A DNA stretch of 20,520 nucleotides, from contig JAZNQL010000033.1 of the NCBI GenBank assembly GCA_045590155.1, positions 1-20,520 of the forward strand. Reading direction: 5' to 3'. The notes under the pieces are model-generated. The model was not told the DNA's origin. It saw nothing but the letters and a program-made list of their open reading frames with translations, and ran no database searches. Positions 1 to 6,655 of this stretch are shown piece after piece. How positions within the stretch are numbered: position 1 is the first letter of the stretch; every line of letters begins with the position of its first letter. The position numbers were made by a program, and so were the translations under genes. This DNA is from JAZNQL01 sp045590155 (lineage in GTDB: Bacteria > Bacillota > Clostridia > UMGS1883 > UMGS1540).

Positions 1-198
1 TTCCGAAATCATAGCGCCTGCACGAAGTCCTACACGATGGAACATTAAATCTGTATCATCGGGGTCGGAATCAGCTTTTACGCCGATATCGGTAATTGTC
101 CATCCCTTTTTTCTTAAGTGCTCGCAAACTGCTTCCTTTAAAGGATAGCCTGCAAAATCTGCACCTACAAGTAACTGTTTGTCTTTAATTGTTTTCAT
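1..198 (-). CDS. RpiB/LacA/LacB-family sugar-phosphate isomerase (N-terminal part)
   Basis: Only the first 66 codons are in the window; the gene runs off the left edge. The translation begins MKTIKDKQLLVGADFAGYPL and continues into KEAVCEHLRKKGW and DIGV, which matches the N-terminal Rossmann-like strand-helix-strand of ribose-5-phosphate isomerase B and the LacA/LacB subunits of galactose-6-phosphate isomerase. Canonical RpiB has a CDHAG-type motif here. This protein has GADFAG, so the Asp is kept but the His is replaced by Phe, which points to a divergent member and leaves the exact sugar phosphate open. The ATG is preceded by a GGAGGG ribosome site and a near-perfect promoter (219-247). 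Family assignment is firm; substrate is unknown. Confidence 0.82.
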   Translation of the reverse strand, partial: MKTIKDKQLLVGADFAGYPLKEAVCEHLRKKGWTITDIGVKADSDPDDTDLMFHRVGLRAGAMISE

Positions 199-218
199 AT
201 AAATCCCTCCATAAATTT

Positions 219-247
219 ATTATACACTGTTACAATTCAAATGTCAA
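219..247 (-). promoter_or_regulatory. Sigma-A-type promoter for the rpiB-like gene
   Basis: On the minus strand TTGACA (242-247) and TATAAT (219-224) are separated by exactly 17 bases. Both boxes are perfect consensus. The predicted start lies about 15-20 bases before the GGAGGG ribosome site. Confidence 0.85.
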
Positions 248-408
248 GACTGTCACCAAAAACTATTCCGTCGTCACTTTCTACCATACAAATATCCGCA
301 TTTTTCCCTTGCGGTGCCGAATTCCAATGTGATATTTTTCTTTACGGGTTTATGCATAGTAAGATTTACATTTTTATTTTTTAAACGTTCTATTTTTATA
401 TAATTTTC

Positions 409-436
409 TTGCAATATTTAAATTTTTTATTATAAT
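409..436 (+). promoter_or_regulatory. Candidate promoter for the membrane protein gene at 469
   Basis: TTGCAA (409-414) and TATAAT (431-436) with a 16-base spacer lie about 30 bases ahead of the ATG at 469. The region is very A+T rich, so chance matches are possible. Confidence 0.55.
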
Positions 437-468
437 AAATAGTAATAAATGATAAAAAGGTGAATTAC

Positions 469-1188
469 ATGTCAAAAACAAGGAAAATATATTTTTTAAG
501 ACTTGCAGGGCGAATTTTTGTATTTGCTGTGTGTGTTCTGCTTGCTTTTTTTAATAAAAATCAATTTAAAGTAATTGAGGGAACTAACTTTTTTGAACAG
601 TTTTCGTTGCTTCATATATTATGGATTATATGGGTTATGGATATGATAATTCAGCTTATTCCTGTTAAGGCTCATATTTCGATAGGTTCCCAAAAGCAAT
701 TTCTGGCGTTTTTTAAACCTATAAAAGAAAAGTTTAACTATAAATCATTAAAAAATCATATTATAATGACCACCCACGCCGCTTATAAAGTATTTATTTT
801 ATGGTGTTGTTTAATAGGTATTATAGGAATTTTATACTATTTGGGTTTTATTGATACTGTAACAATTTTTGTTATTTGCACCTTTTTTTATATGGCGGAT
901 TTAATATGTGTTTTAATATGGTGTCCCTTCCGCCTTATTATGAAAAATCGTTGCTGTACAACATGCCGTATTTTTAACTGGGACCATCTTATGATGTTCT
1001 CGCCCTTTTTATTCGTAAAAGGTTTTTATACACAGACTTTGTTTTTAATGGCTTTTCTGGTATGGCTTATCTGGGAATTATGTGTAATGATGTACCCCGA
1101 ACGGTTTTGGGAAAATACCAATATGTCTCTTCGTTGTTCTGAATGTACCGATAAATTATGTACCCAGTACTGTAAAAAATTAAGATAA
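469..1188 (+). CDS. Polytopic membrane protein with two cysteine clusters, unknown function
   Basis: I do not recognise this family with certainty. The ATG at 469 is preferred over an in-frame GTG at 460 because AAGGTGA sits six bases upstream of it and overlaps the GTG; this gives 239 residues. Hydrophobic stretches near residues 9-29, 46-62, 107-126, 130-152 and 180-206 predict about five membrane segments. Two cysteine groups stand out. One is RCCTTCRIFNWDH (C162, C163, C166) just before the last membrane segments. The other is in the hydrophilic tail, C223-x2-C226-x4-C231-x3-C235. The tail spacing is suitable for metal or Fe-S binding, but this is only inferred. It stands alone between its own promoter and the riboswitch unit. 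Confidence 0.75.
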   Translation: MSKTRKIYFLRLAGRIFVFAVCVLLAFFNKNQFKVIEGTNFFEQFSLLHILWIIWVMDMIIQLIPVKAHISIGSQKQFLAFFKPIKEKFNYKSLKNHIIMTTHAAYKVFILWCCLIGIIGILYYLGFIDTVTIFVICTFFYMADLICVLIWCPFRLIMKNRCCTTCRIFNWDHLMMFSPFLFVKGFYTQTLFLMAFLVWLIWELCVMMYPERFWENTNMSLRCSECTDKLCTQYCKKLR

Positions 1189-1242
1189 TCATAAAAGTGT
1201 TCACATTGAGTAAAAATTCTTTAAAAGAGAGTAACTTTAATA

Positions 1243-1271
1243 TTGACGGCTGAATATAATTGTGTTATAGT
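1243..1271 (+). promoter_or_regulatory. Promoter of the FMN riboswitch/ribU unit
   Basis: TTGACG (1243-1248) and TATAGT (1266-1271) are separated by 17 bases, with a TG one base ahead of the -10 (extended -10). Transcription would start near 1278, about 16 bases before the aptamer. Confidence 0.8.
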
Positions 1272-1293
1272 ATTTTAAAAGTGAAAATAACAG

Positions 1294-1403
1294 GTCTTTG
1301 GGGCAGGGTGAAATTCCCTACCGGTGGTAAAGCCCACTACCCGCTTATGCGGTTGAAACGGTGTAATTCCGTTGCCGACGGTACAGTCCGGATGAGAAAA
1401 GAC
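1294..1403 (+). ncRNA. FMN riboswitch (RFN element) aptamer
   Basis: The conserved RFN blocks are present in order: GGGGCAGGGTGAAATTCCC near 1300, ACCGGTGGTAAAGCCCAC from 1320, CCGACGGTACAGTCCGGATG near 1375, closing with AAAGAC. The outer helix P1 forms from GTCTTT (1294-1299) and AAAGAC (1398-1403). Such elements bind flavin mononucleotide and shut off riboflavin synthesis or uptake genes; the next gene is a riboflavin transporter, which fits exactly. An open reading frame across this stretch is a by-product of the RNA sequence. Confidence 0.97.
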
Positions 1404-1427
1404 AGCTTTTTCGATTTCATAAAAAGC

Positions 1428-1467
1428 ATTCCAAGGTCAGTTTATTTTGGCTTTGGAATTTTTATTT
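1428..1467 (+). terminator. Riboswitch-controlled intrinsic terminator
   Basis: ATTCCAAGG (1428-1436) pairs with CTTTGGAAT (1451-1459) as a nine-pair stem with one G-U pair and a 14-base loop, followed by TTTTTATTT. It lies 24 bases after the aptamer and ends right before the GGAGG ribosome site of ribU. It is the likely OFF state when FMN is bound. The alternative antiterminator pairing was not worked out. Confidence 0.8.
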
Positions 1468-1479
1468 GGAGGTTTTTTT

Positions 1480-2016
1480 ATGATTAAAAAAACAAATACT
1501 ATTGCAAAAATAGGTATGCTTTCTGCTATTGCTGTTATATTGCAGTATATAGGCAGTGCTGTCGGCTTAAGAGTAGGCGGTTTTTTAGACGTTGAATTAA
1601 GTGATTTCCCCGCAATTATTGGTTCTCTTGCCTTGGGGCCTGTTCCAGGTATTTTTGTTGAACTTACTAAAAATCTTATTCATATGCTTATTACCAGAAC
1701 GGGTTTTATAGGAGAAGTGGCAAATTTTGCCGTAAACGGAATTTTGGTATTTGTAATAGGTATAATTTACAAACATAACAAAACAAAAAAAGGTGCGCTT
1801 ATTGCTCTGTTTGCCGGCACTCTGGTAATGACTGTTGCCGCAATTGCCGTAAACTATTTTGTTATGTTACCTCTTTATATGCCTGCTGCACAAAATGCGG
1901 AAAGATTTAATATTGTTTTAAACATTATAACTCCTTTTAACTTCCTGAGAGGCTGTGCTTTATCGGCAATTACTCTCGTTACTTATAAAAAACTTTCTCC
2001 CCTTCTTCACAAATAA
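1480..2016 (+). CDS. ribU: Riboflavin ECF transporter substrate-binding subunit RibU
   Basis: This 178-residue membrane protein is the S component of an energy-coupling factor transporter that imports riboflavin. It would work with the shared EcfA/EcfA'/EcfT module encoded elsewhere. The N-terminal part (AKIGMLSAIAVILQY) and the segment DVELSDFPAIIGSLALGP followed by GIFVELTKNLIH are characteristic of RibU and related S components. About six hydrophobic segments span the chain, and the length fits the family (about 180-200). The ATG at 1480 follows TTTGGAGG by seven bases; an upstream in-frame ATG at 1447 lies inside the terminator hairpin and has no ribosome site. The FMN riboswitch directly upstream strongly supports riboflavin as substrate. 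Confidence 0.95.
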   Translation: MIKKTNTIAKIGMLSAIAVILQYIGSAVGLRVGGFLDVELSDFPAIIGSLALGPVPGIFVELTKNLIHMLITRTGFIGEVANFAVNGILVFVIGIIYKHNKTKKGALIALFAGTLVMTVAAIAVNYFVMLPLYMPAAQNAERFNIVLNIITPFNFLRGCALSAITLVTYKKLSPLLHK

Positions 2017-2060
2017 TTTGAAACTTGTGAATTATATTAACAAAATATTTGTTTTAAAGC

Positions 2061-2089
2061 TTGACAAATCAAACTCTTTGTGTTAGAAT
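2061..2089 (+). promoter_or_regulatory. Promoter of the leucine T-box unit
   Basis: TTGACA (2061-2066) and TAGAAT (2084-2089) with a 17-base spacer. Transcription would begin near 2096, just ahead of T-box stem I. Confidence 0.85.
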
Positions 2090-2095
2090 TTATTT

Positions 2096-2372
2096 TATCT
2101 ATTATAAACGCTGTGAAGCGGAATAGTAGGTAAAGCACTTTCTCTGAAGAGAGATGTCGGTTGCTGCAAGACATTGGGAAAGATTTACTGAACTCACCGC
2201 GGAGCGGCTGCCGTGAAAATTCAAGTAATGGCAGACGGGAACTCCCGTAACAGAGTTAAGATGTGTTTGCATCCAAAGTGCATCCTTTTAGGATGAAAAA
2301 GAGTGGTACCGCGGAAACGAAGTTTGCGTTTTCGTCTCTTTAAAAAAAGAAAGAGACGAAAACGTTTTTTTA
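2096..2372 (+). ncRNA. T-box leader, predicted leucine (CTC) specifier
   Basis: A tRNA-sensing leader that fills most of the 2017-2409 gap. The T-box core GAGTGGTACCGCGG is at 2301-2314. Stem I can be drawn by eye: CGCT (2109-2112) with AGCG (2203-2206), a kink-turn-like internal loop, GCGG (2118-2121) with CCGC (2197-2200), then a specifier loop (2122-2129 opposite 2189-2196), closed above by GTAAA (2130-2134) with TTTAC (2184-2188). The 5' side of the loop carries AGTA and the 3' side GAA followed by CTC (2193-2195) and A, the usual layout, so the specifier reads leucine. TGGT in the T-box would pair with an ACCA tRNA end, consistent with the usual A discriminator of tRNA-Leu. Uncharged tRNA-Leu should favour read-through. 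Confidence 0.92.
2327..2372 (+). terminator. Intrinsic terminator of the leucine T-box
   Basis: CGTTTTCGTCTCTTT (2327-2341) pairs perfectly with AAAGAGACGAAAACG (2350-2364), followed by seven T. It competes with the T-box antiterminator just upstream. Confidence 0.93.
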
Positions 2373-2409
2373 TAATTTTGTTTAATTAAACTTGAAAGGG
2401 GTTTTCAAA

Positions 2410-3798
2410 ATGAAAAAAATAAAGATTACAGACATTACACTTAAAAAGCTTTCTGACGAGCGCGAAGTTGCACTTTTATTCAGAGAAAAAACTGCTATTG
2501 CCGCTTGTGCAGATGCTATTGGTGCAGATGCTATTGAACTAGCCCCAATTAAAAATCTTCGTGAAGATACCATTATTTATAAAACTATTGCACAGAACAT
2601 TCAAAATGCTGTGCTTGCTGTTCCGGTAGGTTTTAATACTGAAGAAGTAAGCTCTGCCTGGGAGTGCATTAAAGATGCTAAAAATCCCCGCTTGCAGATT
2701 GAACTGCCTACTTCCACCGTTCAGATGGAATATACATATCATATAAAAGCCGATAAAATGATTGCCAAAATAGGCGAACTTACAAAGGCTGCAAAAGCTC
2801 TTTGCTCTGACGTGGAATTCTCTGCGCTCGATGCCACAAGAGCAGATATAGATTTTATTATTTCAGCTGCAAAAGAAGCAGAGGCAAACGGTGCTACAAT
2901 GATTACTGTTTGCGATGATGCGGGAGTATCTCTCCCTGAAGAAATTGCTTCTTTGGTTGAAAAGGTAAAATCTTCGGTAAATATTCCTGTATACGTTCAG
3001 GTTTGCAACCGCATAAATATGGCTGTTGCTTCGGCTATTGCTTCTGTTTTTAAGGGTGCTGATGGTCTTAAATGTGCAATGGCCGGAAAAGATGTTCTTT
3101 TAACTGGCGAAATTTCGGACGCTATGAATGTTTGCCAAGCTCAAATAGGGGCTCTGATAAATCTTAATAACACAAAAATTCATGCAAGTATTGATGAAAT
3201 GCTTTCAAATATAAATCACGAAGCTTACGAAACAGGAAGCACTGTCAGTGAAAAGAAAAAAATATTACTTGATTCAGACAGTACTATTGCGCAGGTTGCG
3301 CATGCAGCAGAAATTTTGGGATATGACCTTTCGGAATCAGACTGCGGAAATGTATACAAGGCTCTTATGCAGGTATGCGAAAAGAAAGACGCCGTAGGTG
3401 CAAAAGAACTTGAAGCTCTTATTGCAAGCTATGCTATGCAGGCGCCTTCAACTTACCACCTTGAAAGTTATACAACAAACTGTACTAATCTTTCAAGCTC
3501 TATGACCCAGGTTACATTAAAGTGTAACGATGAAATCCTTTGCGGTGTAAGCACAGGCGAAGGCGCTGTTGACTCAGCATTTCGTGCCATTGAACAGTGT
3601 ATAGGCTATCATTATGAGCTTGACGATTTTCAGGTTCAGGCCGTAACCGAAGGAAAAGAAGCTTTAGGCTCTGCCGTTGTAAGACTTCGTAACAACGGAA
3701 AACTTTATTCAGGAAACGGAACGTCAACCGATATTGTTGCCGCAAGTATCAGAGCATACATAAATGCACTGAACAAAATTGTATTCGAGGAGGCATAA
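2410..3798 (+). CDS. LeuA-like (2-isopropylmalate synthase family) protein lacking the catalytic residues
   Basis: 462 residues. The N-terminal part (1-260) follows the HMGL-like TIM barrel of 2-isopropylmalate synthase: DITLKK at 8-13 aligns with DTTLRDG, VEFSALDATRAD at 135-146 with VEFSAEDATRSD, and VQVCNRINMAVAS at 196-208 with VHCHNDLGLAVAN. The key residues are gone: the Arg-Asp pair is Lys-Lys (12-13), the Glu is Leu140, and both metal-binding His of HxH are Gln197 and Cys199. The C-terminal part (345-462), beginning YHLESY and including GEGAVDSAFRAIE, SAVVRL and TDIVAASIRAYINALN, matches the LeuA dimerisation/allosteric domain that binds leucine. I infer a non-catalytic, possibly leucine-sensing protein. 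The ATG at 2410 follows AAAGGGG by eight bases. One base separates its stop from the next start, so the two are co-translated. Confidence 0.85.
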   Translation: MKKIKITDITLKKLSDEREVALLFREKTAIAACADAIGADAIELAPIKNLREDTIIYKTIAQNIQNAVLAVPVGFNTEEVSSAWECIKDAKNPRLQIELPTSTVQMEYTYHIKADKMIAKIGELTKAAKALCSDVEFSALDATRADIDFIISAAKEAEANGATMITVCDDAGVSLPEEIASLVEKVKSSVNIPVYVQVCNRINMAVASAIASVFKGADGLKCAMAGKDVLLTGEISDAMNVCQAQIGALINLNNTKIHASIDEMLSNINHEAYETGSTVSEKKKILLDSDSTIAQVAHAAEILGYDLSESDCGNVYKALMQVCEKKDAVGAKELEALIASYAMQAPSTYHLESYTTNCTNLSSSMTQVTLKCNDEILCGVSTGEGAVDSAFRAIEQCIGYHYELDDFQVQAVTEGKEALGSAVVRLRNNGKLYSGNGTSTDIVAASIRAYINALNKIVFEEA

Positions 3799-3799
3799 A

Positions 3800-6259
3800 A
3801 TGAAAATTGTATTTTCAACTAAAAATGTAAGCCGTGCATCCTTTCTTGATATATGCCGATATTCCTACGATTATGGTTTTTCAGGCTTTGAAATATACGA
3901 CGCAATAAAGGAACGCAAACAACACCACGACAGTATTTTGCGACGTGACCGTAGCTCGGATGCAAAAAGAAAGCTTATTAACCGTGGCCTTTCTGTCTCT
4001 GCACTCAGAATGCCTTATCCTATAGAAAATGACGAAACAACTGCCGATATAGTTTTAAAATATGTAGATATGGCAGCAAGTGCAGGTATTGAAAATATTA
4101 TTGCACGAGTTGAAGAAGAAACTTCTTTTGATTTGTTAAAGGATAAACTTGCCCCTGCAATAAAACATGCTGAAAAATCAGATGTGAAAATTTTGTTTGA
4201 AACGGTCGGTTATCTTGCAAACACCGAAAATGTTATAAATATTATAAACTTTTTCTCTTCGGCAGCTATTGGTGCCGCATGGAATGTAAGAGGTACTTAT
4301 TTTTCCGCAGGCGAATCGGCTGAAGCTACAATTAAAACTCTTGGAGCTTATATAAAATACGTTCGTCTTGGCGATATGAAGGACGGAAAAACTGTTTTGA
4401 TAGGCGAAGGCGAGCTTCCTGTTAAAAATTTAATAAACGCTCTTTCCTCGCTTAACTTTGATGGTTACATTTGTGCCGCATGGAACGAAGATATTAACGA
4501 TGCAGACATTGTTCTGACTCATTTTGCAAATTATATTTCGTCTCTCGGACGTGAAAAAAAGAGCTTTGATTATCCATACTACAACAGGTCAAAAACCGGT
4601 ACTTTTGTTTGGAAAAAGTATGATGTTATTGATGCCACATTCTCTGATGTACTTGATACAATGGCAGAAAAATATCCCGACCAGTATGCTTTTAAGTATC
4701 CTACACTTGATTATACAAGAACCTATAAGCAGTTCAGACGTGACGTTGACAAATGCGCAGCAGCACTTATCTCATTAGGTGTTAAAGCGGGCGACCACGT
4801 TGCTGTATGGGCAACAAATATTCCTGAATGGTTTATAACTTTCTGGGCAACAACAAAAATAGGTGCAGTACTTGTTACTGTAAACACCGCCTACAAAATT
4901 CACGAAATAGAATATTTGCTCAAGCAATCTGACACTCATACTCTTGTAATGATTAAGGATTGCAAGGATATAAATTATGAAGAAATTATTCGACAGCTTT
5001 GCCCTGAACTTGAAAATCTTGTTCCCGGAGAACCCCTTTATTCAAAGAATCTTCCCTTTTTACGCAATGTTGTAACTGCGGGATTTTCTATGCCGGGTTG
5101 CCTTACCTTTGAACAGATGCTTTCACGTTCTGCACAGGTTCCTCACGAAGAAGTAAGACGCCGTGCATCTCTTGTTAAACCTGACGACGTTTGTAATATG
5201 CAATATACTTCGGGTACAACAGGTTTCCCAAAAGGGGTTATGCTCACTCACAGAAACATTGTAAATAACGGCAAAACAATCGGTGACAGAATGGATTTAT
5301 CAACTGCCGACCGTATGATGATTCAGGTGCCTATGTTCCACTGTTTTGGCATGGTTCTTTCTATGACCTCTATGATGACACACGGCGGAACATTATGTCC
5401 TATTCCCTATTTTTCGCCAAAGTCGTCACTTGCCTGTGTAAATGATGAGCATATAACTTGCTTTAACGGTGTTCCCACAATGTTTATTGCAATGTTTAAT
5501 CATCCTGATTTTGCAAAAACAGATTTTTCATATATGAGAACAGGTATTATGGCAGGTGCTAACTGCCCTGCAGACCTTATGCGCCGTGCGGCAGACGAAA
5601 TGAATATGCGTGAAATTATTTCTGTATATGGTCAGACAGAGGCTTCTCCCGGTTGTACAATGGGCGAAGTTAATGAAGATATTGATCACCGTGTTGAAAC
5701 TGTTGGAAGTCCTTTCCCCGCAGTTGAATGCAAGGTTATCGACCCCGAAACAGGCAAAGAACTGCCCGACGGTGAAAGCGGCGAATTTATTGCGCGTGGC
5801 TTTAATATTATGAAGGGTTACTATAAAATGCCCGAAGCTACGGCACAGGCTATAGATAGCGACGGATGGCTTCATTCAGGCGATATTTGTATGAGAACGC
5901 CTGACGGATATTATAAAGTAACCGGAAGATTAAAGGATATGATTATCCGTGGCGGAGAAAACTTATATCCAAGAGAAATTGAAGAATTCTACCTTACAAA
6001 TCCCAAGGTGCGTGACGTTCAGATAGTCGGCGTTCCCGATGAAAGATATGGCGAAGAATGCTGTGCCTGGATTATCCTTCACAAGGGAGAAACTTCTGAT
6101 GAAAATGAAATGCGTGAATTCGGCAATGCTTCTATTGCACGCCATAAAGTTCCACGATATTTTCTGTTTGTAAATGAATTCCCCATGAACGCTGCAGGCA
6201 AAATTTTAAAGTATAAAATGCGTGATGAATCGGCTGAAATTCTGGGTTTGAAAAAATGA
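3800..6259 (+). CDS. TIM-barrel (AP-endonuclease-2-like) domain fused to an acyl-CoA synthetase
   Basis: 819 residues. Residues 1-about 255 resemble the sugar-phosphate isomerase/epimerase (AP_endonuc_2) TIM barrel: FSGFEIYD, LFETVG (E134), YVRLGDMKDG (187-196) and GEGELP. The usual metal-binding His before KD is Arg189 and other ligands look altered, so this domain may only bind a ligand. Residues about 275-819 form a full AMP-binding ligase of the fatty-acyl-CoA synthetase type: P-loop YTSGTTGFPKG (469-479), YGQTE (610-614), TGRLKDMIIRGGENLYP (708-724) and the catalytic lysine K801 in NAAGK. It should activate a carboxylic acid to acyl-AMP and then acyl-CoA; the substrate cannot be read from sequence. 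GAGGAGG lies seven bases ahead of the ATG at 3800. Expression is under the leucine T-box with the LeuA-like partner. Confidence 0.88.
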   Translation: MKIVFSTKNVSRASFLDICRYSYDYGFSGFEIYDAIKERKQHHDSILRRDRSSDAKRKLINRGLSVSALRMPYPIENDETTADIVLKYVDMAASAGIENIIARVEEETSFDLLKDKLAPAIKHAEKSDVKILFETVGYLANTENVINIINFFSSAAIGAAWNVRGTYFSAGESAEATIKTLGAYIKYVRLGDMKDGKTVLIGEGELPVKNLINALSSLNFDGYICAAWNEDINDADIVLTHFANYISSLGREKKSFDYPYYNRSKTGTFVWKKYDVIDATFSDVLDTMAEKYPDQYAFKYPTLDYTRTYKQFRRDVDKCAAALISLGVKAGDHVAVWATNIPEWFITFWATTKIGAVLVTVNTAYKIHEIEYLLKQSDTHTLVMIKDCKDINYEEIIRQLCPELENLVPGEPLYSKNLPFLRNVVTAGFSMPGCLTFEQMLSRSAQVPHEEVRRRASLVKPDDVCNMQYTSGTTGFPKGVMLTHRNIVNNGKTIGDRMDLSTADRMMIQVPMFHCFGMVLSMTSMMTHGGTLCPIPYFSPKSSLACVNDEHITCFNGVPTMFIAMFNHPDFAKTDFSYMRTGIMAGANCPADLMRRAADEMNMREIISVYGQTEASPGCTMGEVNEDIDHRVETVGSPFPAVECKVIDPETGKELPDGESGEFIARGFNIMKGYYKMPEATAQAIDSDGWLHSGDICMRTPDGYYKVTGRLKDMIIRGGENLYPREIEEFYLTNPKVRDVQIVGVPDERYGEECCAWIILHKGETSDENEMREFGNASIARHKVPRYFLFVNEFPMNAAGKILKYKMRDESAEILGLKK

Positions 6260-6283
6260 TTTTTAAAAATTCTTTAAAAACTA

Positions 6284-6312
6284 TTGACATTTTGTTTTTT
6301 AAAGAATATAAT
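6284..6312 (+). promoter_or_regulatory. Promoter of the second T-box unit
   Basis: Perfect TTGACA (6284-6289) and TATAAT (6307-6312) with a 17-base spacer, starting only 25 bases after the upstream stop codon. The third gene of the block therefore has its own control. Confidence 0.9.
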
Positions 6313-6318
6313 ATATTT

Positions 6319-6600
6319 TAAATTTGAATATCACAAAAACAACTATGACGAAGACGGTCGGATTGCAAAACCTTGAGAGAGTTGCCGGGTGGTGCGAGGC
6401 AATGGCGGAGCTTTCCAATGACTTATCACTTCTGAGTTGGAGGACCGAAAGGCTATGCCTAGTAGACTCCTTCCGTAATGCTGCGTAAAGGCAAAGGGCT
6501 TGTTAGAGCTCGGAAAGTGACGGAATGTTTATGTTCCGTAATTTGAGTGGTACCGCGGGTTTTATAACTCGTCTCAAAAATTTTTGAGGCGAGTTTTTTG
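6319..6600 (+). ncRNA. T-box leader, predicted isoleucine (ATC) specifier
   Basis: This leader fills the 6260-6655 gap. The T-box core GAGTGGTACCGCGG is at 6545-6558. Stem I by eye: CAACT (6340-6344) with AGTTG (6435-6439), a kink-turn-like loop containing ATGAC, GAAG (6350-6353) with CTTC (6429-6432), a specifier loop (6354-6361 opposite 6420-6428), and ATTG (6362-6365) with CAAT (6416-6419). The AGAGAG and GGTGGTGCGA distal motifs are present. Counting from the lower helix as in the leucine leader, the specifier is ATC (6425-6427) followed by A, i.e. isoleucine. The usual GAA before the codon and AGTA opposite it are not clearly present, so this reading is less certain than CTC. TGGT fits an A-discriminator tRNA, as in tRNA-Ile. 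Confidence 0.88.
6566..6600 (+). terminator. Intrinsic terminator of the second T-box
   Basis: AACTCGTCTCAAAAA (6566-6580) pairs with TTTTTGAGGCGAGTT (6581-6595) with one G-U pair and runs into TTTTTT. It overlaps the end of the T-box antiterminator region. Confidence 0.93.
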
Positions 6601-6655
6601 TTTTATTCAAAGCCGTAAAAGCTTTAAAGGCAACGGAAATGAAAGGAGCAAAAAA

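Noticed and set aside
240..341. A 34-codon open stretch on the minus strand, reading ICMVESDDGIVFGDSLDI near its end, between the rpiB-like and membrane protein genes.
   Set aside because: It has a stop at each end, no start codon or ribosome site near its beginning, and its stop lies inside the rpiB promoter. It could be a gene remnant, but the length is within chance.
1260..1487. A 75-codon reading frame across the FMN riboswitch.
   Set aside because: It coincides with the conserved riboswitch RNA and terminator and has no ribosome site.
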